DNA of 64,000 nt from Opisthocomus hoazin. Lineage: Eukaryota; Chordata; Aves; Opisthocomiformes; Opisthocomidae. Below, piece by piece: positions 48,661 to 62,357 of the stretch. The stretch's first letter is position 1, and the number at the start of each line of letters is the position of its first letter. Position numbers and translations under genes: made by a program. The notes beneath the pieces are model-generated. The model worked only from the letters and a program-made list of their open reading frames with translations. It was not told the origin of the DNA and searched no databases. The stretch is taken from contig NC_134428.1 in the NCBI RefSeq assembly GCF_030867145.1, forward strand, positions 6,634,001 to 6,698,000. Reading direction: 5' to 3'.

Positions 48661-51600
48661 GAACAGCCCAGGTCTGTATCCAGCGACGGTGAATTTGGTG
48701 AGAGCTGCATGGGAGCGGCAGTCCCCTGCACGGCTGGAAGGATGTGGAAATTGGTCCCTTTATTGTCTTCAGAAAGTATCTGCTGAACGACCCACTACAA
48801 AAATACCTTTGAAAGGGCTCTGATGTGTTGATCAGTCCATCCTCAAGGTTGATAAATGCCCATAATGATTTGTGATCCATTATCTGCTTCCTCTTTTCAT
48901 AAAGTGATTCCTGTAGCCTTGCTTTGCATCATATCCTCCACATAAAGGACTCGACCCATCTCCACAAGCTGCTGAAGAAAAAAATACCCTCACCTGTTCA
49001 TCTACAGTTGCTGTATTTTTAGTATTATTATGTTAGCACATAAGATCCAACTATTTGTTCAGTCAAAAAAATTACAAATGGGTTATAAATACAGCTGAGG
49101 AAATGCAGCTGTGATGCAGTTTATGCACTAGGACATTTCTTTCCTCCTAATCTCCATTTCACCAGTCATTCCCTACTGATTATTCTGAGGGTTTGCAAAT
49201 GCTGATAATCTTTTTCATTCCCAAATTTCTTTTTCTCACTCTACATTCAATAATTTAAATTTATTCTCATTTTTTTCTCTCTGTTTGTGACACATGATGT
49301 CCTTTCTTTGGCATCTTTCACTTTTCCAACCTTTTGTTTTCCCCTCTTTCTACTTCCATTCCCTCCAAAATGCTACTGCTGAATCATCCTTCCCTCTCTC
49401 CCTCCCTCCCTCTCTCACCTGTGACACCTTACTATTCTCCAGCAGCCCCTCTGTTGCCAAATGTTTTTTACATTTGAAACCCTAAATCAAATTCCTCTAA
49501 CATTATAGTAGATCTCAGTTGTAGCATTAGCAACTTGCATTAGTTGGTGAAATTCTGCATACAATAGCTTTACTGTTTCACTTCTGTGTTGATTCTGTGA
49601 CAGGACTGGAACCAGACATGGTATACAAACACCCCAAGAATTACCTGGTGTTTTGAGAGTACAGTCATTGCTTGGATCCCTTGTGCCTATCTTTGGATCT
49701 GTTTTCCTTTCTACTACTTGTATCTTCGGCGCAAAAACAAAGGCTATATCAGGATGTCCCACATCTTCAAAACCAAAATGGTAACGGTGGAGGATGGGGT
49801 TTGATCCTAACATTATCACAACTTCGATGAAGAACTTAATTTTCCTAAATCATTAACTCTTTTCTGGTGATCCATATCTGTGTTTGCTTTGACATTTACT
49901 GACTGCAGTAAAGTCAGTTCAGTATAAATCAAGTAAAGTTTTAGGAAGAACTGTCATAAGATATTGTCCCCTGTACTTCCATTCGGTTCCCCACTACTTC
50001 CTGTAATGCTCTCAATCTCAAACCTGCTCTTCCACCTCTCCAGTCTTACCACCCAGGCTGCTTGTAGCATTCAGTTCAGTAGCTTGTCCCATCACCATTT
50101 CAGTCCATTCCAACGTGCATTTGCTGTCTCTTCCCCAGGTCCTTGGATTCATCCTGGCAATACTGTGTTTTTCTAATGTCTTCTTTGTACTGTGGGAAAT
50201 AAGCCATGGAATCCCACGGGCTCCAGCATTCTTCATTAGCCCTGCCATGGTGGGGATCACAATGGTAATTTTTCCTTTGTCTGCATGTGGCCCAGCTTAG
50301 CCCCCCTCGGGTGGACGGGGTGGATATTGCATTTCCCGTGTTTCTCAGTATTTTTGAGCACACAGATGGCTGATGGGGAGCAGAAGGCTGGAGGTGCGCT
50401 TTGTGAGTTTCTGCTATGTGACACAGCAGCAGTTTGGAGTTCGGGCAGACCACTGGGTCTACAGCTACGGCATAGAGCCCTGTGGGCAGAGTACACCTCG
50501 CAAGAGCCGAGGTAGCAGTAGTGTTTAGAAAGAGGTCTCACAAGAACAAGACAAGATCTAATTTCTCATATCCACAGTATGCGATTTAGTATGGTTTAGA
50601 AAGAAATCGGATTTTCTGTTCAACCTAGATGCCTATTCTCCCCTTCTGTCATTGCATCTTTGTAGTCTACATCCTCCCAGCCTGTTGGCCCACTTGTAGT
50701 TTTATTACTTGCCCTTTCTGGAGAGACATTCTTTAATACAAAATTGCAAATAATACTTTTCAGTTTTAGCCTTTTAGGAACAATACTGCAGCTCTGAACA
50801 CCTTGAAATGTTTGGGAAAGACATAACTGATTTTTCTCTATTGTATCGATTAATTTGATAATGATGTTTAGTATTCCATAGCTAGTTATTTATTTGGAGA
50901 AATTTGTACTTCCTCACAGATCCTTGCCATGTTCCTTACCCAAGCGGAGAGAATGATGGGCATCCAATCTTCAGGCATCCTGTTGATTTACTGGCTGCTC
51001 TCATTCATGGCTGCAGTTGTGATGTTTAGTTCCAAAGTCCAACATACCCTGGAAAGAGTAAGTGAAATCACGTATCTTTAATGTGCAGGGGTGTGGAGTC
51101 TCTAACAGGGCTCTTTTTGCCTCATTGATTGTGAGGTGGAGAATCAAATTCCTCTTTTAAGATACATGCTGAGAAAAATGATTGATGACACTTTGTCATC
51201 TCCATCCGTGTTATCCCTCTCAATGTAGACAGTGTGGTTTTCTGAGAGCTTGGCAGACTTGATATATGAATAAAAGCAAAATGAACATAAATGCTGTCAC
51301 TAAAAACTGGCCTTATGCCAGATTTTGTATCAGCATAAGTATGTTGATACATTATACATTTTTGTTATTTGGGTATTTGTGGAGGAGTGCTGGCTGGGTT
51401 TACACATCTGAGACTTATTGTCAGTGACCATATTCCTCAGGTGAACAGTTGTACCTTTCCATCATAACAAAGAATAAACAAAAGTTTATGTTACCTGTGT
51501 GTTTAAGTAATAGAGGAAAAGTATGCGGCGATTATACAAAAGACAGTTGGGAACTTGCTTGGTGCTGCTGGGTTGAATGATACTTAGGCACTAGGCCCCT

Positions 51601-54600
51601 TGTAGAAATAACACTTTGCCACTTCTTTCTTCCAAAATGCAGTTCCAAAAATGCTCAGACTTTTTCCTTGGTTTTTGTCTTTCTCATTCACAAAATTAAT
51701 CAGAGTGCCCTTCATGGAGCCCCTTAGACACACCGCTTATAATAAAAACTGGCAGCTGCTTTATTATACCAACAAATCCACTAGGTGAGCAAGGAGCTTC
51801 TATCCCTCAGAGCACACAGAGTTCCCTGAATCATGACGCAATGCGGACATCTGGCTTGACTAGACTGCTAGGAAGCCTCACGATAAAACCATCACCATAA
51901 ATAACAAATATGTCCATTATTTAGCATTTTCTGATATGCCAGTTTCAGGAGTTATCTATTTAAGTAGCTTTACATAACTACAGTTGAAATAAACGTGCCT
52001 CATGCTTTGAACCAAAACGCAGAGCTTATGGGTAGTAGAACATGAGTAGCTATCTTTCTCCGCTGATTTCACATGAAGGTTTTTACCTCATTCTTAACAG
52101 CATTCTATTTCATAGGGCTTCCTGGAAGACCATTTCCGCCACATTACAACTTACCTTTATGCTAGCCTGGTGCTAGGAGAACTTGTGTTATTTTGCTTAG
52201 TTGATCACCCTCCCTTCTTCTCTAAAGCTGTCAACAATCCTGTAAGTATAACATAGCTTTTCATAATGCATTGCTTTATTGTTCAAACAGGAATTTAAAT
52301 TTACGGGGATACACAGAAACACGAGTATCTGGGAGATGTAAGATGCATCATTCTGTATAAAGGCCAAAGGTTTTAAAAGGTAACCAGCAGAACTTGGGAT
52401 AACAGTACTTTGTCTCTCTATGTATGTGTTGAAAAACTAAAAACCTCTTCTATCCATAGTCACATTTATTTTCATTGAAACCAGTAGATAGGGCTCATGT
52501 GGCTTCCCCATGCTCTCCTGTGTGAGCAGTACTCTATTTGAGGTATGACAGAGCTCTGTGCTTCAGTAAATAAATGTCTTTGGGTATGAAGAATGATATT
52601 CTTTGTTCCTCCATCTGAGACATTATTCAAAGTCTAATTCTCCAAAGTCTCCGGATTCCATTGATCCTCCACAATACATTTACGCCATCAGGGTCAATGA
52701 ATGGGGGACGTGTAACTTTTTGATTGTTTTTCCTGGGGAAGCACAAAAGGTGATTATATTAATCTGACTGATGCCCTTTTCTATATATAAATATCACCCA
52801 TGTTTTTCCTCCTATCAGAATCAGTGTCCAGAAGCCAGCACCTCTTTTCTTTCCAAGATCACATACTGGTGGTTCTCTGGGTAAGAAAACACAGAAGAAG
52901 ACATGGTTTTGCTAGAATATCAGAAAAAAGCAGCAGCATAACAGAGGGTGTAGATGACTGCCAGTAGGAAATCTCTCAGCCCCCAAGTTAGCTTATGCAG
53001 TGAGGATTTAAATTCTTTCTGTGGGGACTTGAGGTATTCTAACAAGATCAAATTAAAAGAAAATTATCTTACTTCTCTCAAAGTAGTTCGAAGCACAAAT
53101 TTGTGATTCTAGCTAATTATCTTCCCCCTTCCAGCGCCCTCCTGATCTTGAAATAGACCTCAGCAATCTCAAAAGATCACTGCACGCCAACCACAGCCCT
53201 ATCTGCCTGCCAGACCTTCCCATAACAAGGGCAAGGGGACAATAGTGAATGAGGATGCTGGCCCAGCCTGCTGCTTAGCATGCAGAAGTAAAATGATTGC
53301 ATGCCTTGGGCCTAAAGTCTGCTATGATAAGGTCTCATCTGTGTTTCAGTGAGCCACAGAGTAAGTTAAACTGAACTTTGTCCCCCAGTGCTCAAGACCC
53401 AGCTCTGAGTATGGACTAGAAATTAGGGCTTACTTGCAAATCCTCATAATGTTGACAGAAGATAACATAGGGATTTGAAGCAATACTGCTGTTCCTGAAC
53501 ATTCATATTTATTCTGGGAAAGGATATTCCCAAGTAGTGTTTTGTGTAAGTCAGTCCCTATGTGCTCACTGTGGTGCACTAACTTAAAGGCCATCTGTTT
53601 TGAAAACATTACATGCACAACAAATCCTTCTGTGCTTACCTTACAGCAGTTTGTGTGTTCTCCAGGCTTGTCCGGAAAGGCTGTCAGCAGTCTTTGGGGG
53701 TGGATGACTTGTGGCCGGTGAGAAAAGAGGACTCGTCTGAAGAAATTGTTACCTGGGCTGAAAGAGAGTGGAAGAAGTGTCATAGCAGAACCCAGCAGTG
53801 AGTAATTGATCTAGAGAGTGTGTCATGGGCTCAGCTGGGCAGTTTCTCTCTTGTTTCTGGATTGTATAAACAAGTACAGGTGCTGGTGTGCGATCTCAGA
53901 ACAGGCTTTAATCCCCTCCATTCCCCACAGAATACTAGACAGACTGGTTCAGCACATATTCAGACTCTGAACATAAGCTCTGCTAGGTGCCTCCTACCTG
54001 GACAAGAGAATGGTTGAAGGATTCAATCCCACTAAATTATTTGTCTGTTAAACAAGAAGAAAAGGACAGCATATATAAAATGGTCCAAGTAACACTTTGC
54101 TTTGAAAACTTGGGGTGAGTGCTCAGTGAGTGAGTTCCTTTGTGCAAAATCTAATTTTAAGCATTGAAATCTGCTGGAGAACATCATTCCATTTCTGGAA
54201 GCATGGAACTGTACGTTTTTTGTGAAAGGGATCATTTTTCAATGAGCCTTTATACTGGACATGGCATGAGACGCAATGTGAGATATTTAATAATTTTTTG
54301 AAAGCATGAGATTCCCAAGCTTTCTCCAATTGCAGCTAGCTTTCTCATTGTTTCTTTAGAAAAATTGAGTCTGCTACCTTTAAAAAGAGTCAGAAGAGTG
54401 AACCTGGCATAGCAGAAGCTGAAGAGACAGAGGCTCTACTGCAATTGGAGCACAGTCAGAGCAGGCTCTTACTGAAAGTGTTTTGGAGCATGTTTGGAAC
54501 CTATTTCCTTCTCAGCACTGTCTGCTTAGTTATCTGTGATGTCTTCTTGTTCTCCATCCCAAAGTTACTGAGGTATGTGCGTATTTATAATGTATTTCTA

Positions 54601-57600
54601 TCACACGTACAAGATTGATGTGTGCATGAGCTCACACACAGATGCGTATGGACACACAAATACTTCTCTTTTGAAGTCTCCTAGTGCTGATGAAAAGAGC
54701 TGGATTATCATTTGTGCTAAGACCACAGTCAATTTAGTGGGGGGAAAAAAAAAAGAACCACTGTCTAAAGCTGTGCATGCCTTCTCCACTGCTGCATTCC
54801 AACAGTGGAAAGGATAGGCTGCACTAAGCCTTTTGACAACTGTACTAGAACAGGAGTGAGTCATGTGGTGGTTCTACATACCACATGATTTGCACAGGCT
54901 GTCAGCCACTTGCTGTAGTCTTAAGATTCCATGTTCCCTGACTAATTATAAAGAGTACATCTGTGCATCCTAGACATCTTAAATAGCTTTTTTAGTCAGT
55001 TGACATATTGCTTTGTGGATTGCGTTGGTACAACACAAACCTGCATTACAGTTGATTTTCAAGGGCAAAATCACTTCTTAGTCATTAAGATTACGAGAAG
55101 TTCTGGAAATGTCAGTGACTTCCTTAGATTATGGCTCCCAATTTGCATATTTCTGACAAATTCATGAAATTCGGGAGCCATCCTTAACACTGAAAATGAG
55201 GTCTCCCCTGAGAAGATGCTGAGATCAGAGATTGCTTCAAAACCAAGTGTGGCTAAATGTCAAAAATCAGGATATTATAAGACATAGGACACTGAGCAGG
55301 TTTTCCAACTCCTCTGCAGTTTTACTGATAAACATCAGCCAGAGACAATACAGAAAAATCCCTGGTATTTCTGCATTTTTGTGTGTCTGATATTTCATCG
55401 GTTCTGCATGGATTCATCAACATTTTGCTTATGTCTTGCAGCCTTTTCCTGGAGTTCATTGAAGATCAAGAAGCAGCTAGCTGGCATGGTTATTTCTATG
55501 CCTTCACTATGTTCCTTTTGGCTTGTCTCCAGACTCTTTTTGAACAACGATATATGTACATGTGTCTTGTTCTGGGGCTGAGACTGAAAACTGCAGTAAC
55601 AGGGCTTGTGTACAGAAAGGTGAGCCTTTTCAGTTTCCTTTTTTTCTAGCCCTACATTAGCAGTTACAACAATGTTGGTACGTTGTTCTTAACAGTATCA
55701 GGGGAGATGTTATTAGAAACTACTTTTAGGATGTAATTCTGTGCTATAGTCATCTCTGAATAATATGTGGGAGGTATTTTACTATTTGTTTTTCAGATCT
55801 TAGCTGTGGAGGAAAAGTCAAGTAAAGAGGAAAAAGCAACATAAACTTTCTTATGATGTAGATTATGGCTGGGGAAAGAAGTAAATTCTTCATCCTAAAG
55901 TGAAGTCACATATCCCAAGGAACAGTGTGTTTTCAGTGCCTAGGATCTGACATTTTTCTCCATCCCTTTTTTTGTTTCTTTATAAGGAAAAGAAAGTTGC
56001 TTGATTTTTGGACCACAACAGTTGGCTGATGATGACTTTCATTTCTTCTCTACCCTGTCTAGATCCTAGTTATGTCAAATGCATCAAGGAAAGCAGCAAC
56101 AGTAGGTGAAATTGTCAATCTCATATCTGTTGATGTCCAAAAGCTAATGGATCTGATTATCTATTTTAATGGGGTCTGGCTTGCTCCTATTCGGATTATC
56201 ATCTGCTTTATCTTCTTGTGGCAGGTAAAATATGATGAAAATACTTATCAATCCCTTTGTATTCTAGGTATCAAAGGAAAAAGGAGCTTTTCTGGTCTGA
56301 GTAACTTGAAATGGCCATATTTTTCTTAGCTCTATAGCATGTGGATTCACTTTTCTTTTTAGAAGATATTTTTATTGGTATAGAATCCTTACCTGATCTT
56401 TCACTTCATCTTCTCACCTATGTATCACAGAATCACAGAATGGTAGGTGTTGGAAGGGACCTCTGTGGGTCTTCTAGTCCAACCCCCCTGCCGAAGCAGG
56501 GTCACCTAGAACAGGCTGCACAGGACCGCGTCTGGGCGGGTCTTGAATATCTCCAGAGAAGAAGAATCCACAACCTCTCTGGGCAGCCTGGGCCAGGGCT
56601 CCGTCAGCATTCAGTATTCAGTCTCTTTTAGGGAAAAGACTGTGAGTATGGTTATTCTGAGCTGACTGATAAACTTTTGCCTCAGATTTTCCTCTGGCAC
56701 CTCTCTTTTCAACCAAAATGTGGTGGCCCAGTGCAAGCTGAGAGTCCAGTTCCGGCTTCTCAGCATAGTCACAGAACATAAAGCGGAATGGACTGCAATG
56801 GCAACTTGACATACTTCATCCTGAAGCCTGGTTACCACAAGATCAGTGAAACAGTTTGAAACAGTTACACGATATTCAAAAAAGAATATTGGATACATTG
56901 AATTTCATAGGCATGAAGGAGTTTAGCAAGGACTGAGCAAAACCTGATGAGAAATAAAGGATCATTATCTAAAACATCCTTTTTTTCCCCTAATTCAATG
57001 TATGGCATTTTCTCAGCAGGATAAAGCCCCATTTCTTAGTCCATGTTTTTAGCAACACACTAAGTGGAAGTGTGAGCACTATAGAAACAGTTGATTCCCA
57101 GGAGCTTTCAGAGGCCTTTGAGACCTTGCTTTGCTAACCAGGATGGACTGTGCCTTGTGCCTGGCAGGATATTATGACCTTGGAAAATTAGTAGCCGTGC
57201 TATAGACTGTTGAGAAATCATCATCCCTTTTTTAGCAATGTTGACAAGCTGAATGTGGTTGCATGTAGCTGAAGCATAATTAACACTTTATTTGCTAGCG
57301 TTCATAGACCATTTGTGTAGAGAATACCTTTATCTCTCTGTGTATACCAGCACTCACCTCTCTAGCAAACTTTAGCCATCTATAGAGATGTAACTAAATT
57401 ATAAGAAACAAACTCTATTTTGATATGCAAGTCATTATGAACCCTGGTATCCAAGAGGTGTTCCAAGACTATGTGGCACAGTATAATGCTACCATTTCAT
57501 CTCACTAGTTGATGTAAATTCAGACAAGCTGGGCTATTTAGTTTGTTGAGAGTTTCGGTTTGTTTTTTAAACAAAACCTGGTTTTGTTTTGGGTCACTCG

Positions 57601-60600
57601 TGCCAGCCACAAGATGTCCTCCTTAACACATCCAAGAATAGAGATGGGCAGAGACAGACATCATCTGAACTGCCAGTGTGCTTCTGGATTGCTTTCAACG
57701 CTAATATAGTTCCTAAAAGGGAAGCAAATAAAATCAGTAGAGCATGATGACAGGAGTTACCCTGCCTGGAAAGTTAACAGTCCACAGTGCTTAGGGAGCA
57801 CAATTCCCAGGAAAGGCAAAAGCAAGATTAAAGTCTTAGCCATGAGGGACGTTCGGCATAAGTTCAAGTAAGAGGGAAGGTAAGCAAGGGGTAATGGAAA
57901 ACAGTCAATTCATTTCTAATAATCACCAGAAGTTCTTCCTCTTTCCTTTTCTCTCCTGGCAGCTTCTTGGGCCCTCTGCCTTGGCTTCAATTGCTGTATT
58001 CCTTCTTCTTTTGCCTCTGAATTTTGTGATCACCAAGAAGAGGAGTCAGTTTCAGGTACATTTTTGGTTCATAAAAATAAAGTGGCTTACTGACTCGAAT
58101 TATGCTAGGCTACTGCTTTTAAATCTAAGTTAAGGGCTGCCATGCTCTTCCAGATAAGGATCACATGGAACCCAAGGCTACTGATGATTACAGTAGGCTG
58201 GGGGGTGGGGGTGGGGGGGTTGAAGAAAAAAAAGTCGTATTGTACTGAAGCATATCACTAACATTTTACAACAATTTGTAGCTTAATATTTATTATTCAT
58301 GCTGACCATGACAATCTGAAGGAACATAGGAAAAGTCGAAGCCTGCAAAGCTTCTTGAAGTTTAGAGTAAGATCTTGCATGTTCAGTCTTTTACCTTGTT
58401 TGCCCACCTTTTCTGTGTTTTTTATGTATTGCCAATAAAAATAAAGCCCTGAAGATGAAAAGCAAAATATTTCCCAGCATGGAAGATTCATAAGCAACAC
58501 AGGTCAACTGCAGGGAAATTTATTCAGAATTCATAAGCAGGAATAAGGTGGTTTTTCAGAATAACTGCACTGTTAAACGTTCAACCTATTAAATGATAAA
58601 ACTCAAACATTTATTACAGGAGACCCAGATGAAACATAAAGATGAGCGGGCTAAACTCACCAGTACCATTCTCAATGACATTAAAGTAATCAAACTGTAT
58701 GGCTGGGAGAAAACCTTCATAGAGAAAGTACTTGGTATCCGGAAGCAAGAACTTCAGGCCCTAAAAAGATCTCAAACTCTCTTCTCAGCATCTCTAGCTT
58801 CTTTCCATTCATCGACTTTCCTAGTGAGTGGTTCACCTTCCTACGTATAATATGCTATTACTTCCAATTCTCTTTGTACTCCTGTCTGGACAAATTTTTC
58901 CTGTGGGACAGATAAAGAAGATGTCTGCCTGGAGGACTTGGTGGTCTTACAGGAATTGCTGAGCCCCAGTGGAATCAGCCACACAGATATTTACACTGTC
59001 CTAACTTTCATGGACACGTCGCCTGGTCTGGCAGTGTGCACCAGGCAGACTGAGCCCAGTTTGCAAGAACCACCTGGAGACCTCCAGCTAGACAGAGTTC
59101 ATGGCATAGTCAGTAGCTGCACATGCCACTTTTGCTCTTGCTGTTGCAGCTCAGCTGTATGTGTTTTCAATGGGAAATGGCTGTGCTTTCACCTTGCTGT
59201 GGCTGCAGCACCAAAACTTCCTTAAAGCAGAACAAATGTCAAATGATCAGACTTGGTTTTGTCACCAATGTGCAAGACCTTTGGCCTATGATATTTGCAG
59301 CATGGATACCACGTCTATGGGTGATAGCCTGGATTTGACTCAATGGATTCGAGTCTTTAGGAAGGGGCCTGTTACCCTTGAACCATTCTCTTCCCTGTCT
59401 CAAGCAAATGGTTTGCTTTTCCTTTGCTCACTTTCAGATTGCATTTGTCATGTTTGCTGTCTACACCTTGGTGGATAATACACACGTCCTGGATGCTCAG
59501 AAGGCCTTTGTATCTTTAACACTGATCAACATTCTCAACACTGCGCACTCCTTCCTGCCATTCTCCATAAATGCTGCTGTCCAGGTTAATTGCAGGCTAT
59601 GTTCCTTTTTCTTTGGCCATAACTGTTTTTTTACATATCACCATTAACAGATAAAGGTAGGGATTTCTTTGGACTTTGAACGTCAGGACTAGCTATTTAG
59701 TTGCTATTGTGAAACAGTGACGTGCAAGGACTTGCAGCTAAAGGTATTTTCTAGCATTGTTTTTCAGAAAGGCTCCATACGTTGACAAAACAGCTACCAA
59801 GAACAACTCTTAAGTGTTTTGGAGCCAATCATGAGTACCGTTAGATCTCAGAAGTGCTTCCAGTTCTGTTTTTAATCACAGAAATCAGAACAGATGGAGC
59901 AAAATCTCCATGGGAGATCAGTGGAAACCCTGCTAGCCCAGGCTAGAGAGAAAAGCAAGTCATTGTCCAGTAAGAAATTGGGCAATTGCACTTACCTCTT
60001 GCACCCTAAGAAGACTGTCACAATTCTTCACGTACAGAAGCAATCACTGGAAATATCGCAGGATGAATTGGAGAAAAAAAGCACCAATTTCACTGTGTGA
60101 ACAGAAGAGAAGATACAGAGAAGAATATGGGGTTTTGCTAAGCTAAGTAGAAATAAAGGCAGTTAACATAAGGAAGAGCTGCATTTGTCCATCTAGGCCT
60201 ACAGCATCTGCAACATAGCACCTAGTCAGCATTCTAAGTAGGTCTTCAAGTTGGCTTCACTTTGGGTTTTCACTTCCTTTGTATTCTAAATCTTATTCTT
60301 TTGTGTGCTGTTTCATTTCAGGCCAAAGTTTCTTTAAACCGCTTAGCAGCTTTTCTGAATCTGGAAGAACTGAATTTTGAGAGCTCAGACAGAAACACTT
60401 CTGACTGTGGTGAGCTTTTGTATTAGCATTGTTGTCTTGTAAAAGGAGAGGCTTCCATTGTTCAGCTTCCACTCTTAGGGCGCTTACCACAGTCAAGAGA
60501 AAAATGTTTGGCCCTTACTGCAATTTTATCTCTCAGGCCTATTTATTTCTAACGATGACATCTAATCCGATAATTAACCCCTTCTTTTCATACTTAATGT

Positions 60601-61628
60601 TCTTTTTATGTAATATAAATACACACACTGAAATATAAAGTCACATAAATCGAGATGTTTCTATACCTACATTTGAATTTAGAAGCGTTCTATTTTTCCT
60701 TATATTTTAGTACAGGCAAGTATCACCATAAGAAATGGGACTTTTTGCTGGAGCAAAGAAGCTTCTCCTTGTCTTAGAAGGTACAGACTTACCCTTAGTC
60801 ATCTTAATTCTGTAGGTCAGGGTGGATGCTGAATGAACTAATTCCTCAGGGCCTAAGTGAAACCAGTGTGGAATATCTAGAGGCTTCTGAGTTTGCTTCA
60901 TATTCAATGTTGAATTCTGAAAATTATAAAGTCAGACAAAATGTAATCTTGCTTTTATGCTTGGGAGCACATAAATAGGAAGATGCCTGTATCTGGATGT
61001 TGCCTTAATACATGGGGACTGCTTTCTTTACACAATTTTCTTGTCCAAGTATGAAACTACAGTAATTTAAGTGAACAAAGTAGAATTGATGGTATCCAGA
61101 TACTATGCATGACATCACTATATGCTTATTTCAAAAGGCATTGCAATTTTAGAGAGGAAACCGTATTGAAAAGTTCTGATATTCAGGAACGTTTTATATT
61201 CAGTGCTTTGGGCTAGCCTGTCTGCAGAGTGGGGACCTGGGTCTTGGATCTGGGTTTGACACTCGGGAACATGGATGAAGACTTTCTGGTTGGAGGTGTC
61301 TTTGAAGGGATGAGTCCTGTTCTGCTGCAAAAAGTCAGCATGACAGGAAGAGTAACCATGTGCAACCAAGGCCTCAAGTATGAAATTAGGGGATTTAGCT
61401 GGTACATTTTTATTGCTACAAGATAATAGCAAGAATTTTGGTCACTTTCTTTGCAGAAAGTGTATCTAAAAGGTGATAAGAGAGTAATCTTTTCTCTATA
61501 GGATAGATCTTACCGTGCCCCAAGGCTCCTTGCTTGCTGTAGTTGGCCAGCTGGGTGCTGGAAAGTCCTCCTTGCTGTCAGCGTTACTTGGTGAGCTGGA
61601 GAAGATGGATGGCTCCGTGACCATGAAG
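48272..61628 (+). CDS. ABCC6: ABCC6 (MRP6) ABC transporter, 5' half, 16 coding exons, continues beyond window
   Basis: Plasma-membrane ABC exporter of the MRP family, linked to ATP release and loss-of-function mineralisation disease. Exons: 48272-48325, 49604-49780, 50139-50264, 50920-51057, 52116-52241, 52819-52880, 53666-53797, 54360-54572, 55442-55619, 56063-56224, 57963-58055, 58620-58823, 59438-59584, 60322-60409, 60711-60780, 61502-61628. All junctions are GT-AG with matching phases, giving 699 codons. Residues about 1-190 form TMD0 (exons 1-5), then the L0 linker, TMD1 (about exons 8-13) and the start of NBD1 with Walker [10 protein letters not shown] at about residues 672-680. [20 protein letters not shown] and [20 protein letters not shown] match ABCC6 better than ABCC1, though exon 2 is ABCC1-like. 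Start: ATG in GCGCCATGG. Introns hold a CR1 fragment and an ERVL provirus. No break was seen. Confidence 0.95.
56424..56606 (-). mobile_element. CR1 3'-end fragment in ABCC6 intron 10
   Basis: About 180 bp beginning TATCACAGAATCACAGAATGG on the + strand. It is closely similar to the 3' ends of the minus-strand CR1s at 25,246 and 43,181 (GGAAGGGACC, CCTGCCGAAGCAGGGTCACC). It is antisense to ABCC6 and lies 200 bp downstream of exon 10. It contains only 3' terminal sequence. Confidence 0.9.
58200..58219 (+). repeat. G-run cluster (possible G-quadruplex) in ABCC6 intron 11
   Basis: Runs of six, five and seven G separated by single T. The sense strand of ABCC6 carries the G runs, so pre-mRNA could also fold. 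No function is shown. Confidence 0.7.
61502..61628 (+). other. ABCC6: ABCC6 exon 16, Walker A of NBD1
   Basis: Encodes [15 protein letters not shown] followed by the P-loop GQLGAGKSS (GxxGxGKS pattern), then [16 protein letters not shown]. This exon contains the ATP phosphate-binding loop of the first nucleotide-binding domain and ends in phase 0 at GTAAAT. It is the last ABCC6 exon in the window; the ERVL provirus follows in the intron. Confidence 0.95.
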
Positions 61629-61935
61629 GTAAATTTTCATCTGTTTGCTTCTGATTAGGCTGTGTTCAGGAACAATAAGGTATTAGCCAAGGCATCAGGT
61701 ACTTGATGAAAGCCCATTTACTGCTGAATTTTAACAAAGACGGTATGTAGCACCCCATATTTAATAATCTGAAAGTGCTTAAGACCTCTCGGATGAGCCT
61801 GGTCCTTTGGAATGGGAACTGGAACAGGACCGGGACTTCAAAGAGCCAGTTCCACTTTCCACTCTGACAGTGAGCTGAAGTGGCATCGTGGTAAATCACG
61901 TCACGTACTTGCACTTGTTTTCTCCTCTATAAGAC

Positions 61936-62357
61936 TGTTCTGGTTTCGGCTGCCGCCGGCAACGAAAGCGCCACGCGGCCGCCCCTCCCCCTGCTGGCAT
62001 GCGGAGGAGAATGAAAAGAAACAGGCAGAAACTGGTGGGTCGGGATAAGGGCAGTTTAACAGAACAGCAAACAGAGGGAAAACAGGAACAACAACGGTAC
62101 AAATAAGGAGAAAACACAACAACGAACCGCACGACCCAGACAGCTGCTCTCGCGCACAGCACCGGCGCCGTGTCCCCCCAAGCCACGAGTGAGTTCCCGC
62201 CGCACCGCCCCCCCCCCCCCACCGGAACCCAGCGTGACGTCACATGGTATGGAATACCGGGCTCTGTTTGGCCAGGTGGGGTCAGCCCCCACCCCCCGGC
62301 TGTGCCCCTTCCTGGAGTCCGGTGAAAATTAACCCTGCCCTGGCCAAACCCAGGACA
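61936..62357 (-). mobile_element. 3' LTR of an avian ERVL provirus
   Basis: On the minus strand the element begins TGTCCTGGGTTTGGCC at 62,357 and ends CCAGAACA at 61,936, giving TG...CA termini over 422 bp. It contains TATTCCATACCATGTGACGTCA (a palindromic CRE-type site near 62,232-62,245), a TTAAACTG block and a 13-base C run on the + strand (62,208-62,220). Immediately upstream, on the minus strand, is a purine-rich AATAAGGGGTGGATAA that fits a polypurine tract. It shares blocks with the solo LTR at 1,134-1,607. The other LTR and the target duplication lie outside the window. Confidence 0.85.

Noticed and set aside
47733-48731. Large overlapping open frames on both strands in the NOMO/ABCC6 CpG island (up to 332 codons)
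   Set aside because: Ala/Gly/Pro/Arg-rich translation of GC-rich promoter DNA, present on both strands, and disagreeing with the well-supported first exons.
59161-59478. A 105-codon plus-strand open frame upstream of ABCC6 exon 13
   Set aside because: It overlaps the intron-exon boundary and has no family resemblance. Only the part from 59,438 is coding, in the ABCC6 frame.
48272-61628. Identity as ABCC1 (MRP1) rather than ABCC6
   Set aside because: Exon 2 is ABCC1-like, but exons 9-16 match ABCC6-type sequence (LFLEFI, LLGPSAL, FLPFSI blocks), and the NOMO neighbour in head-to-head orientation fits ABCC6.
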